DNA of 9,924 nucleotides from CADEDV01 sp036374495 (GCA_965652975.1 CBFGYO010000145.1:1-9924), one strand, 5' to 3'. Shown: positions 1 through 6,409, counted from the first letter of the stretch. Translations and numbers: made by a program. Notes: a model not told the origin generated them from the letters alone.

Positions 1-71
1 GTGGAATTTTCTCCACAAGATGTGGTCACGGCAGCACATACTGCTATCACCATCCATTTGCTAAATCTCAT
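1..71 (-). CDS. Lipoprotein, N-terminal part only (runs off left edge)
   Basis: Reading leftwards from an ATG at 71-69, the frame stays open to the window edge and gives about 23 residues. They form a lipoprotein signal peptide: a basic start (MRFSKW), a hydrophobic core (MVIAVCAAV) and a lipobox ending TTSC followed by G, with Cys19 as the predicted lipidated residue. The product would be exported by Sec and anchored in the inner or outer membrane. A 26-codon open frame on the opposite strand ending at 81 is the alternative, but it has no recognisable content. The mature protein lies outside the window, so no function can be given. The gene lies downstream of the XRE gene in the same orientation, separated by an inverted repeat, so it probably has its own promoter between 72 and about 150. 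Confidence 0.7.
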   Translation of the reverse strand, partial: MRFSKWMVIAVCAAVTTSCGENS

Positions 72-175
72 AATAAATTGATTAATGTTATGAATAAACC
101 GTTTACCGGTCAGTTTCCAATGCTTCTTTAATAAAGTATTATGCCAGAAAGACGAATGTGGAAATATGAAACGGT

Positions 176-341
176 CAAATGTGAAAATGTGGTGATGTGG
201 AATATGAAAATGTGGATGGGCAGTGCAAGATATGAACATGTGGAAAATCTTATGGGATTCATGGGTTACCTCACGCTGCAAGTTGTGCCATGCATAAGTA
301 TTGCATTTTCACATTTTCACATCTCCATATTTACACATTTG
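176..341. repeat. Opposed octamer arrays forming a long inverted repeat (element A)
   Basis: The left arm is a head-to-tail run of octamers close to AAAATGTG: caaatgtg at 176, aaaatgtg at 184, gtgatgtg at 192, a 7-base variant, and aaaatgtg at 207. The right arm, 301-341, read on the minus strand, begins with caaatgtg, taaatatg, gagatgtg, aaaatgtg. The first 24 bases of the two arms match with three differences. About 85 bases separate them. The right arm starts one base after the XRE stop codon, so a transcript of that gene could fold back over the whole element. More degenerate copies of the unit extend left to about 154. Likely a 3'-end hairpin or terminator for the XRE gene, and possibly one of a dispersed family. 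Confidence 0.7.
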
Positions 342-342
342 C

Positions 343-573
343 TTACTCTTCGTAATCGAATAACTTTTTGGGATGAACATCCAGTCCCGCGGCGAGTTCG
401 ATAATGGTAGTGAAAGTAATATTGATCATTCCTTTTTCGATCTTGGCGATCTTACTGTTGTCAATATCGCATGCAGACGATACGTCGCGGAGACTGAGAC
501 TTTTCTCTTTCCTTAAATCAGCCAGGTGCTGACCAAATCTCCGCAGAGCTTTCTTATCGTTGGTATTGAGCAT
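343..573 (-). CDS. Small XRE/Cro-CI-type helix-turn-helix regulator
   Basis: This 76-residue protein is essentially one XRE-type DNA-binding domain. Residues 10-25 (LRRFGQHLADLRKEKS) form the first helix. Residues 27-48 carry the helix-turn-helix, with SLRDVSSACDID then NSKIAKIEKG, matching the family's S-x-x-x-IE-x-G signature. Residues 52-72 complete the five-helix fold and end in a typical VHPKKLFDYEE tail. There is no ligand-binding, protease or toxin domain, and no toxin gene is adjacent. It starts at an ATG (573-571) and ends TAA. It is divergent from the ECF sigma gene, about 100 bases away, with a 22-bp dyad between them that could be its operator. Proteins this size are usually repressors of their own or a neighbouring gene, but the target here is an inference. 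Confidence 0.85.
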   Translation of the reverse strand: MLNTNDKKALRRFGQHLADLRKEKSLSLRDVSSACDIDNSKIAKIEKGMINITFTTIIELAAGLDVHPKKLFDYEE

Positions 574-614
574 TTACAGTTCGCGGAGTAAATTGTGGGT
601 AATTTTTAAAAAAG

Positions 615-636
615 ATGCGGCCTTATAAGACCGCAT
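615..636. promoter_or_regulatory. 22-bp dyad between divergent regulator genes
   Basis: Two 11-base arms (atgcggcctta and its near complement taagaccgcat) meet with no spacer and one mismatch (621 against 630). An A-rich run precedes it and an AT-rich run follows. It lies 42 bases upstream of the XRE start and 40 bases upstream of the sigma start. Possible roles are an operator for the XRE protein, a 5' leader hairpin, or a terminator-like barrier. The sequence alone does not decide. A weak Bacteroidota-like -7 element (tatctt, 653-658) lies between the dyad and the sigma start, without a convincing -33 partner. Confidence 0.45.
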
Positions 637-675
637 TTCAAAAAATTTGTATTATCTTCCCGTAGATAAACTGCC

Positions 676-1230
676 ATGAACTACCCAATTGATCATAACG
701 TAAGCGACCAGGAGCTGATAGCTCTCCTGCGTACCGGCGATGAAAAAGCATTGGAGAAAATTTTTAATCATACCCATGCCGGTCTCCTTCATTTTGCAAT
801 GCAATTCGTTAAAGACCGGTTGGCAGCCGAAGATTATGTTGCCGGTAGCTATATTAAGATCTGGGCAAAAAGAAAAGATTTTTCAAATCTCGGGTCCATC
901 AAATCATTTCTCTATACAGCCGTAAAGAATGCTTGTCTCAATCATATCAAACAATCAAATCGACATTCTGTTTGCCATAAGGAGATACTTTACCTTTCAG
1001 ATAAATCCAGCGATTTCCTCAACGATTACGCCATAAAAACAGAATTATTGCAAAAACTGTGGGAAGATGTCGAGCAACTACCCGCTGTACGCAAGAAGAT
1101 CTTCAAAATGTATTTCGCCGAAGGCCTGAGTTCATTCGAAATTGCCGAAAGTCTCCAGATTTCTGTAGATACTGTACGGGTGCAAAAAGCAAGAGCATTG
1201 CACGCATTAAGGGCTCTTATAAAGAGATAA
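676..1230 (+). CDS. ECF-type RNA polymerase sigma-70 factor (FecI-like), orphan
   Basis: The 184-residue protein has the two-domain layout of extracytoplasmic-function sigma factors. Region 2 spans about 24-92, with LLHFAMQFVKDRLAAEDYV and SYIKIWAKR, the helix that binds core polymerase and the -10 element. Region 4 spans about 125-180, with LPAVRKKIFKMYFAEGLSSFEIAESL and a recognition helix around SVDTVRVQKARALHALR. Length is normal for Bacteroidota ECF factors. Such genes are usually followed by a FecR-type anti-sigma gene and a SusC/SusD pair. Here the next gene is convergent, so any anti-sigma is elsewhere or absent. It starts at an ATG with no Shine-Dalgarno sequence, normal for this phylum. 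The stop codon (1228-1230) lies at the edge of the hairpin that follows. Targets are unknown. Confidence 0.92.
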   Translation: MNYPIDHNVSDQELIALLRTGDEKALEKIFNHTHAGLLHFAMQFVKDRLAAEDYVAGSYIKIWAKRKDFSNLGSIKSFLYTAVKNACLNHIKQSNRHSVCHKEILYLSDKSSDFLNDYAIKTELLQKLWEDVEQLPAVRKKIFKMYFAEGLSSFEIAESLQISVDTVRVQKARALHALRALIKR

Positions 1231-1285
1231 AAGATAAAAGTTGGCTAAGGTCGGGATGTTCGGCCTAAGCCAACTTTTATCTTTT
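1229..1285. terminator. Bidirectional hairpin terminator between convergent genes (element B)
   Basis: Bases 1229-1250 pair with 1264-1285: 21 of 22 positions match, with a 13-base loop (1251-1263). The inner part is GC-containing (ttggctaagg against cctaagccaa). The outer part is A-rich on the left and T-rich on the right (aaaagataaaag against cttttatctttt), so it reads as a terminator in both directions. It overlaps the last two bases of the sigma stop codon and lies 28 bases beyond the end of the response-regulator gene, which arrives from the other side. Confidence 0.8.
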
Positions 1286-1308
1286 ACCTTTTACCTTTTA
1301 ACTTTTAT
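1274..1308. repeat. Five tandem heptamers CTTTTAN
   Basis: Five uninterrupted 7-base units, CTTTTA plus one variable base (T, C, C, A, T), run from 1274 to 1308. The first unit is shared with the right arm of the preceding hairpin. On the minus strand the unit is NTAAAAG, and the array falls four bases after the response-regulator stop. The same heptamer forms both arms of the inverted repeat at 7653-7818. Confidence 0.85.
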
Positions 1309-1312
1309 CTTC

Positions 1313-1972
1313 CTAAAGCAGATGAAACGAATAAGCTACCTTTATCAACCCTGCCGTATTTTTTACCTGTAATTTTTTAATAAGATTCTGCCGGTGAGAA
1401 TCCACAGTTCGTTTGCTAATGAACAGCGAGCGGGCGATTTCATCATTCGTCATTTCCAGTGCAATCATCCGCAACACCTCGATTTCACGTTTACTTAATC
1501 CGCCCCTGGAATCCTGCTCTTCCTTTTCCGGGTACTTTGCCGAATCGATAAGTTTAAGGGCTACTTCATTTGAATAATAAGGCGTACCGGCCAACACAGA
1601 AGTAATAGCTTGCAACAATTGCGAAGGATCGATGTTTTTTAAGATATACCCATTTGCACCGTGACTCACCATACTTTTAACGTAAGAAAACTCATCATAA
1701 TTTGAAAGTGCCAGCACCTTCAAATCTTTTTTATATAACCGCAACTGCTGCAGGGTTTCTGTACCATTCATACCCGGTAGCTGGTAATCCATCAATACGA
1801 TGTCATAACCCTTTTTTAATACCTTCTGGATTGCCACTTCCCCGTTTTCTGCCTCGTCAATTTCGAATCGAAGAAAATTTTCTTTCGACTCCAGCATGAT
1901 GCGAATGCCATCCCTCACCATTTGATGGTCATCTACAATTAATAATCTTACTGTTTTGGTTGCTATTTCCAT
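1313..1972 (-). CDS. NarL/FixJ-type response regulator, LuxR helix-turn-helix output
   Basis: A 219-residue two-component response regulator. Numbering from the ATG at 1972, the receiver domain covers about 7-125. It has the acidic pair Asp14-Asp15 (IVDDHQMVRDG), phosphoacceptor Asp62 (VLMDYQLPGMNG), switch Ser90 (LALSNYDE) and Lys112 (GYILKN). The LuxR/GerE output domain is about 157-215, with LSKREIEVLRMIA, TNDEIARSLFIS and the recognition helix KRTVDSHRQNLIKKL. All residues needed for phosphorylation are present. It follows the histidine kinase gene by 11 bases, or 5 if translation starts at the in-frame GTG at 1978, so the two are almost certainly one transcript and a cognate pair. Its target may be the divergent synthase gene or genes elsewhere. 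Transcription ends at the shared hairpin at 1229-1285. Confidence 0.93.
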   Translation of the reverse strand: MEIATKTVRLLIVDDHQMVRDGIRIMLESKENFLRFEIDEAENGEVAIQKVLKKGYDIVLMDYQLPGMNGTETLQQLRLYKKDLKVLALSNYDEFSYVKSMVSHGANGYILKNIDPSQLLQAITSVLAGTPYYSNEVALKLIDSAKYPEKEEQDSRGGLSKREIEVLRMIALEMTNDEIARSLFISKRTVDSHRQNLIKKLQVKNTAGLIKVAYSFHLL

Positions 1973-1983
1973 AGACACAAAAT

Positions 1984-3138
1984 TTATTTGTCAATTGGAA
2001 CAGTGATTTCGTAACGTGTGCCGCGCCCAGGCCGGCTGATGATTTCTACTTCGCCATTGTACGGACGGATTCTTGATTGTACATTATTCAAACCCATTCC
2101 CTGGTCGTGCAATTTCTTTGTATCAAACCCGATCCCGTTATCCATAAGAATAATGCGTGCTTTATTACCCGTTTCCGTAAACCGGACCTTCAACTTGTCG
2201 GCCTGGCTATGTTTAAGTGCATTATTAATAAATTCCTGGATGATCCTGAAAAGGGCAAACTCCTGTTGCACGGGCAGCCTGCGGAATGCCGGTGATTCAT
2301 GTATGCTGATTTTCATTTTCTGCAGCAGCTCATGCTTCGAACATAATTCTTCTACAGCTTTAACCAGGCCGAATATTTCAAGGCTTTTGGGCATAATGTT
2401 GAAACAGATATTACGCATATCTGCCTGCACATCTACCAATGCAGCGTTTGCCTTCAGTAATATTGATTTTTGTCGCGGATCGTCCACGCCGTCTGCAGAA
2501 GCACCGATATAAAATTTTATCGCCGATAACTGTTGACCGATACTGTCATGTATATCCTTTGCAAAACGAACCCTCTCTTTTTCCTCCGTTTCAATTATGG
2601 CCCTGAGAATGCTGTTCTGTATTCTTTTTTGGAGGGATATATCTTTGGCCGTCATCAACAGTTTTACCTTTTGTTTTCTGTCGCCGATCATGCGTGATGC
2701 CGATACCAGCACGGGTATAGACCGATCGTCTCGCGATCGAAAAACAGTTTCATGCGTGGTATGTTCTCCTGACTTTCCATTTCCTTCCATCCCGTCGAAC
2801 CAGCCGGCCTGTATGCCGCCAGATAAAAATGAAACCGGTTTACCGATAAGTTCCTCGAGACTGTATTGCAGGTGATGACTTACGGCTTTGTTGATATTCT
2901 CGATGCGTCCCTGTTTGTCGAGCACGAATACCATATCGGAAACTGAATTGAAGATGTCGTTAAAATAGTCGCGGGAGATGGTTCTTTCTTTCAGTTCCTC
3001 ACCAAGCATATTTACTCCGGCAATAAAGGCATCTACCTGGTCCATACGGGGCGACATCGTCAGCTTCCTGTCGAAGTTGCCAAGTGAATAATCACTGAGA
3101 AGTTTTTTTATCTTGTTAAACCGGTTGTCCATCCTCAT
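1984..3138 (-). CDS. Soluble PAS-domain sensor histidine kinase (HisKA_3/NarX-type)
   Basis: A 384-residue kinase without a transmembrane segment or signal peptide, so it should sense a cytoplasmic cue. Residues about 10-52 form a HAMP-like helical segment (LLSDYSLGNFDRKL, then DAFIAGVNMLGEELKER). Residues about 56-168 form a PAS domain (FNSVSDMVFVLDKQGRIENIN through LLMTAKDISLQ). The dimerisation and phosphotransfer helix follows, with His197 in FAKDIHDSIGQQLSAIK. The ATPase domain, about 295-383, has the N box FINNALKHS (Asn306), G1 box DNGIGFD (Asp333) and G2 box GMGLNNVQSR, ending GRGTRYEI. It is thus the HisKA_3 class that pairs with LuxR-type regulators such as the one just downstream. 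Its ATG overlaps the stop of the preceding gene by one base (TAATG), which implies translational coupling. Confidence 0.93.
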   Translation of the reverse strand: MRMDNRFNKIKKLLSDYSLGNFDRKLTMSPRMDQVDAFIAGVNMLGEELKERTISRDYFNDIFNSVSDMVFVLDKQGRIENINKAVSHHLQYSLEELIGKPVSFLSGGIQAGWFDGMEGNGKSGEHTTHETVFRSRDDRSIPVLVSASRMIGDRKQKVKLLMTAKDISLQKRIQNSILRAIIETEEKERVRFAKDIHDSIGQQLSAIKFYIGASADGVDDPRQKSILLKANAALVDVQADMRNICFNIMPKSLEIFGLVKAVEELCSKHELLQKMKISIHESPAFRRLPVQQEFALFRIIQEFINNALKHSQADKLKVRFTETGNKARIILMDNGIGFDTKKLHDQGMGLNNVQSRIRPYNGEVEIISRPGRGTRYEITVPIDK

Positions 3139-3524
3139 TACATTTGCTTCCTGTATTTATTGAGCCATTTCATCGCGGCTTCTTTCTTCGAAAAAATACG
3201 GGAAGGAATTTTGGGCTTAGCCACTGACAAATAGAAATTACCAAGGAAAGATCCCACCGGCGAATCCAACACAATGGCACCCGCGATAACCCCCTGCACT
3301 CCTTCATCCGATGCAAGATAATCCCTTGCATCTTTATTAAAACTTACAACACCAAGGTTATAAACCAGGGCCACTACCGGTTTGTGATCGGCAAATTCTA
3401 ATCGTGTTTTGACGATCTCCCTGGCTACAGGGAGTGTGATTTTCAGATCTTTTTTATACCAGCCGATCAGCAAATCACCCTCCAGCTCATATCGCACATA
3501 GGCGGTATCCAGTACTTTTTCCAT
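3138..3524 (-). CDS. Small STAS/SpoIIAA-like protein heading the two-component operon
   Basis: This 128-residue soluble protein has alternating strands and helices. An N-terminal strand pair (AYVRYELEGDLLIGWY) is followed by a helix (LPVAREIVKTRLEFA), a hydrophobic strand (PVVALVYNLG), then SFNKDARDYLASDEG and a conserved-looking GNFYLSVAKPKIPSRIFSKK before a final helix. I recognise this as a small Bacteroidota family resembling STAS/SpoIIAA folds (probably the DUF7793 type). That assignment is from memory of the family style. STAS-like proteins act by protein-protein contact, so this one could modulate or report to the adjacent kinase. The start chosen is the ATG at 3524; an in-frame TTG at 3530 would add two residues. 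Its stop overlaps the kinase start by one base, so it belongs to the same operon and is its first gene. Confidence 0.82.
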   Translation of the reverse strand: MEKVLDTAYVRYELEGDLLIGWYKKDLKITLPVAREIVKTRLEFADHKPVVALVYNLGVVSFNKDARDYLASDEGVQGVIAGAIVLDSPVGSFLGNFYLSVAKPKIPSRIFSKKEAAMKWLNKYRKQM

Positions 3525-3657
3525 ACTCAAACGAAGATTACACTAAGTGTATATTCTTAGGAATAACAATGAGTTCTTTTATTTAAAAATCAGTCTTTAT
3601 GCTGTTCCCTATCTCATTTATAAAGATAAAGTTTGTATTCAATCATTACAAATAGCG
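3525..3657. promoter_or_regulatory. Divergent control region between two-component operon and synthase gene
   Basis: This 133-base AT-rich stretch separates the two divergent starts, if the synthase begins at the GTG at 3658. It must hold the operon promoter and probably the synthase promoter. A partial match to the Bacteroidota -7 element TAnnTTTG lies on the plus strand (taaagtttg, about 3627-3635), and taatcttcg lies on the minus strand just before the operon start. Neither has a clear -33 partner. No strong dyad is visible. Confidence 0.45.
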
Positions 3658-6093
3658 GTGGCGAATACGGTAATTAATACGATCGATCAGATCATTACGG
3701 ATGGCGTAAATAGAGATATACTCCATTTGTACACGGAAGATGATGTTTTCCGTGGCAACAAGCTTACGCTACGCGGAAAAAATGTGGTGAATTTTGGTTC
3801 CTGCAGTTACCTCGGCCTTGAGTTTGACTCCCGCCTCATAGAAGCCTCAAAAGCCGCTATTAATCGCTTTGGCACCCAGTTTTCAGAGTCGCGCGCCTAC
3901 GTTTCTATTGGTCTTTATAAAGAACTGGAAGAACTCTTTGAGCGCCTATTTGAAGCTTATTGCGTAATTACTCCCACTACCACACTTGGGCATATAGCGA
4001 ATATACCGGTTTTGATTACTGCTTCGGATGCCGTGATAACCGACCAGCAGGTGCACAATTCTGTGTCTACTGCCGTAAAATTGCTGGCCGGCGCAGGCAC
4101 CCATATTGAAGTGCTGCGTCATAACCGCATGGATATGCTGGAAGACCGCATCAAGAAACTCCGCAACAAATACAAGAAAATATGGTACCTCGCTGATGGA
4201 ATTTATTCCATGTTTGGCGACACAGCCCCCATGGATGAGCTATACCGCCTGTTGGATCTGTACCCTTCTTTTCACCTCTACATCGACGATGCCCATGGCA
4301 TGAGTATTCACGGTAAACACGGACGGGGATCCGTATTGCGGCAACGGCACTTCCATCCCCGTATGATCGTCGCTACATCTCTAGCCAAAGCTTTTGCCAC
4401 CGGTGGCGCCGTGATGTTGTATCCCGATGCGGAAACAGCCAGGAAAGTAAGAACCTGTGGTGGACCACTTATTACCTCAGGACCTTTGCAACCGGCACAG
4501 TTGGGAGCGGCGATTGCTAATGCGAAGATCCACCTGACACCGGAGATAGATATTATGCAGGAAGAATTGAGGGAGCGTATTAAGTTCACCAACTTGATGC
4601 TAAAGAAATACCAGCTCCCGGTTATTGCTGAAAACAATGCTGCCGTATTTTTTGTTGGTATGCACTTACCCAAATTGGGATATAATATGGTGCGACGAAT
4701 GCTTGACGCAGGATACTATGTGAACCTCGGCATTTTTCCCGCTGTGCCTATGAAAAATACCGGTATTCGTTTTACGATTACCCGACTCCACAGTTTTCGC
4801 CAGATAGAAGAAATGATCAGCACGATGGCAAGAGAATTGCCAAAAGCATTGAAGGAGGAAGGGATTAGTTTGGCAGACATTTACAAAGCATTCCGCATAC
4901 CGATACCAGCAATACAAAACCTGGACAGACAGGTTAATTCCGCGCTCAACCAGGCACTTTCTCTTACAACAACGCATTGTAAAAGTATTAAGGATATTGA
5001 TAAAAGCCAATGGGATGAATTGTTTCGAAATAAGGGAACGTTTGATTGGCAGGGATTACAATTGCTTGAACAAACTTTTTGTAATAACCCGGTACGGGAA
5101 AATAACTGGCTATTCGATTATATAATTATCAGGGACAACAATACCGGAAAACCAGTGCTGGCTACATTTTTAACAACTGCGTTATGGAAAGATGACATGT
5201 TGTCCGCGGCAGGCATTTCCGAAAATGTTGAACTAAAAAGGGATAAAGACCCATATTATCTTACGTCAACAGTGCTTGCCACCGGCTCGCTATTAACTGA
5301 GGGCGAACATATCTATATTGACCGTACATCGCCTTATTGGAAAGACGCGATGCATTTATTCTTTGATCGCCTCAACCAACTCCAGGAATCTTATGGTGCA
5401 AATAGTATTGCGTTGCGCGACTTTCATGAAATCGACCCAGAGCTCGAAAGCTTTTTTATCGATAACGGTTTTTTTAAAACAGCAATGCCAGACAATCATG
5501 TGGTGAAAGATCTTTCCTGGAATGATGAAGGAGAGTTTTACCAGTCACTGTCTGTATGCAATAGATCCCATATACGCAAACAGGTAAAACGCCATCGTAA
5601 TAATTTTGATATAACTATTGCCCAAAATCCCACAGACAGGGAGATCGATCTCTGGTATTCATTGTACAGAAATGTAAAAGATCATAGTCTCGCTCTCAAT
5701 ACCTTCACACTACCGAAACAATTGTTCGCAAATATTGCTCGTAATCCCGATTGGGAAGTACTGACGTTGCGATTAAAAGCCGCCGGGCAAGACGGCGACA
5801 AGACGGTAGCGGTTGTTTTTTGTCATCATGCGGGTGAGAATTATAACCCCATGATCATTGGTCTCGATTATACCTTCAATAGTGCATTTAAAGTTTACCG
5901 GCAGTCACTGTACCAGGTGGTACTGCGGGCAAAAATGCTGGGAAAGAAACGAGTAAACCTGGGATTTTCAGCTGGCATTGAAAAGAAAAAAGTGGGAGCC
6001 ATACCCTCTCCTACTTATGCGTTCATGCAGATCAGGGACAGTTACCATGCGGAAGTACTCGCAAATATGCAGGTAACCAGTCAGCCGAAATAA
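3658..6093 (+). CDS. Fusion of alpha-oxoamine synthase (PLP) and FemAB/BioF2-like GNAT acyltransferase
   Basis: About 811 residues, twice the usual size of an alpha-oxoamine synthase. Residues about 25-405 have the PLP fold of serine palmitoyltransferase, BioF and Kbl: NFGSCSYLG (45-53), stacking His133 in DQQVH, DDAHG with Asp210 and His213, and the Schiff-base Lys244 in TSLAKAFATGG. This family condenses an amino acid with an acyl thioester and releases CO2, giving an amino-ketone. After a linker, about 437-811 resembles the GNAT/FemAB group (Acetyltransf_6): RSHIRKQVKRHR at 636 and NLGFSAGIEKKKVG at 767. That group transfers acyl or aminoacyl groups to amines. Together the halves suggest synthesis and N-acylation of a sphingoid or sulfonolipid-like base; the substrates are not visible. 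The frame is open from a GTG at 3547, but that leaves only 22 bases to the divergent start, and the family motifs fit a start at the GTG at 3658. No signal peptide or membrane segment is evident. Confidence 0.88.
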   Translation: MANTVINTIDQIITDGVNRDILHLYTEDDVFRGNKLTLRGKNVVNFGSCSYLGLEFDSRLIEASKAAINRFGTQFSESRAYVSIGLYKELEELFERLFEAYCVITPTTTLGHIANIPVLITASDAVITDQQVHNSVSTAVKLLAGAGTHIEVLRHNRMDMLEDRIKKLRNKYKKIWYLADGIYSMFGDTAPMDELYRLLDLYPSFHLYIDDAHGMSIHGKHGRGSVLRQRHFHPRMIVATSLAKAFATGGAVMLYPDAETARKVRTCGGPLITSGPLQPAQLGAAIANAKIHLTPEIDIMQEELRERIKFTNLMLKKYQLPVIAENNAAVFFVGMHLPKLGYNMVRRMLDAGYYVNLGIFPAVPMKNTGIRFTITRLHSFRQIEEMISTMARELPKALKEEGISLADIYKAFRIPIPAIQNLDRQVNSALNQALSLTTTHCKSIKDIDKSQWDELFRNKGTFDWQGLQLLEQTFCNNPVRENNWLFDYIIIRDNNTGKPVLATFLTTALWKDDMLSAAGISENVELKRDKDPYYLTSTVLATGSLLTEGEHIYIDRTSPYWKDAMHLFFDRLNQLQESYGANSIALRDFHEIDPELESFFIDNGFFKTAMPDNHVVKDLSWNDEGEFYQSLSVCNRSHIRKQVKRHRNNFDITIAQNPTDREIDLWYSLYRNVKDHSLALNTFTLPKQLFANIARNPDWEVLTLRLKAAGQDGDKTVAVVFCHHAGENYNPMIIGLDYTFNSAFKVYRQSLYQVVLRAKMLGKKRVNLGFSAGIEKKKVGAIPSPTYAFMQIRDSYHAEVLANMQVTSQPK

Positions 6094-6173
6094 ATACTTT
6101 GACCACTATCACTATTATTTTAACCGTTTAAATCATTATTAACATGATCTCTTTACCTACTTAAGTTGTATCA

Positions 6174-6404
6174 ATGAAATTGACCAGGAGTGAATTCTGC
6201 CAGTTCAATCTTCATACACGGTTTGAATTGCTTACTGAATATGGAAAGAATGTTGTTAGCAAAAGGGTAAGTCGGCGCATGATTTCGGTGTACAGGGTGT
6301 TTGACTTTTATGTGGAAGTATATGAGAACCTGGCCAGCCGCCAATTGGAAAGGGTGGAACCTGTTATCCATACAAGCTTTCTTGATGTGTATAAAGATCT
6401 GTAA
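6174..6404 (+). CDS. 76-residue conserved-looking small protein of unknown function
   Basis: This short frame starts at an ATG and ends TAA. It reads as a real soluble protein: MKLTRSEFCQFNLHTRFELL, then a basic stretch (KNVVSKRVSRRM), a strand and helix with many aromatic residues (ISVYRVFDFYVEVYENLA), and an acidic end (FLDVYKDL). I recall similar proteins of this length and with this start (MKLTxxEFCxF) in Chitinophagaceae genomes, always hypothetical. There is no signal peptide, membrane segment, Cys pair or recognisable DNA-binding motif. It lies 80 bases after the synthase gene in the same direction and is followed by a terminator-like hairpin. It could be cotranscribed with the synthase, or it could be a single-gene unit. 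The overlapping minus-strand frame (6171-6434) lacks protein-like features. Function unknown. Confidence 0.72.
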   Translation: MKLTRSEFCQFNLHTRFELLTEYGKNVVSKRVSRRMISVYRVFDFYVEVYENLASRQLERVEPVIHTSFLDVYKDL

Positions 6405-6409
6405 TACCC

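Noticed and set aside
1..81. Plus-strand 26-codon open tail as the end of an upstream gene
   Set aside because: The opposite strand gives a textbook lipoprotein signal peptide over the same bases; the plus-strand reading has no recognisable content.
141..404. Plus-strand 87-codon open frame
   Set aside because: Its first half is translated octamer repeat with a low-complexity Met/Trp-rich product, and its end overlaps the XRE gene on the other strand. It shows no protein-like features.
1274..1308. Heptamer arrays as a CRISPR
   Set aside because: The units are 7 bases with no spacers and no cas genes are present.
2018..2512. Plus-strand 164-codon frame
   Set aside because: It is antisense to the kinase ATPase domain, whose motifs are unambiguous.
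3547..3657. N-terminal extension of the synthase from the GTG at 3547
   Set aside because: It would leave almost no space for divergent promoters, and the extra 37 residues do not look like part of the PLP domain. An extension cannot be fully excluded.
3658..6093. Assignment as biotin-pathway BioF
   Set aside because: Only the fold is shared. There are no bio genes nearby, the substrate-side motif differs, and the acyltransferase fusion is not part of biotin synthesis.
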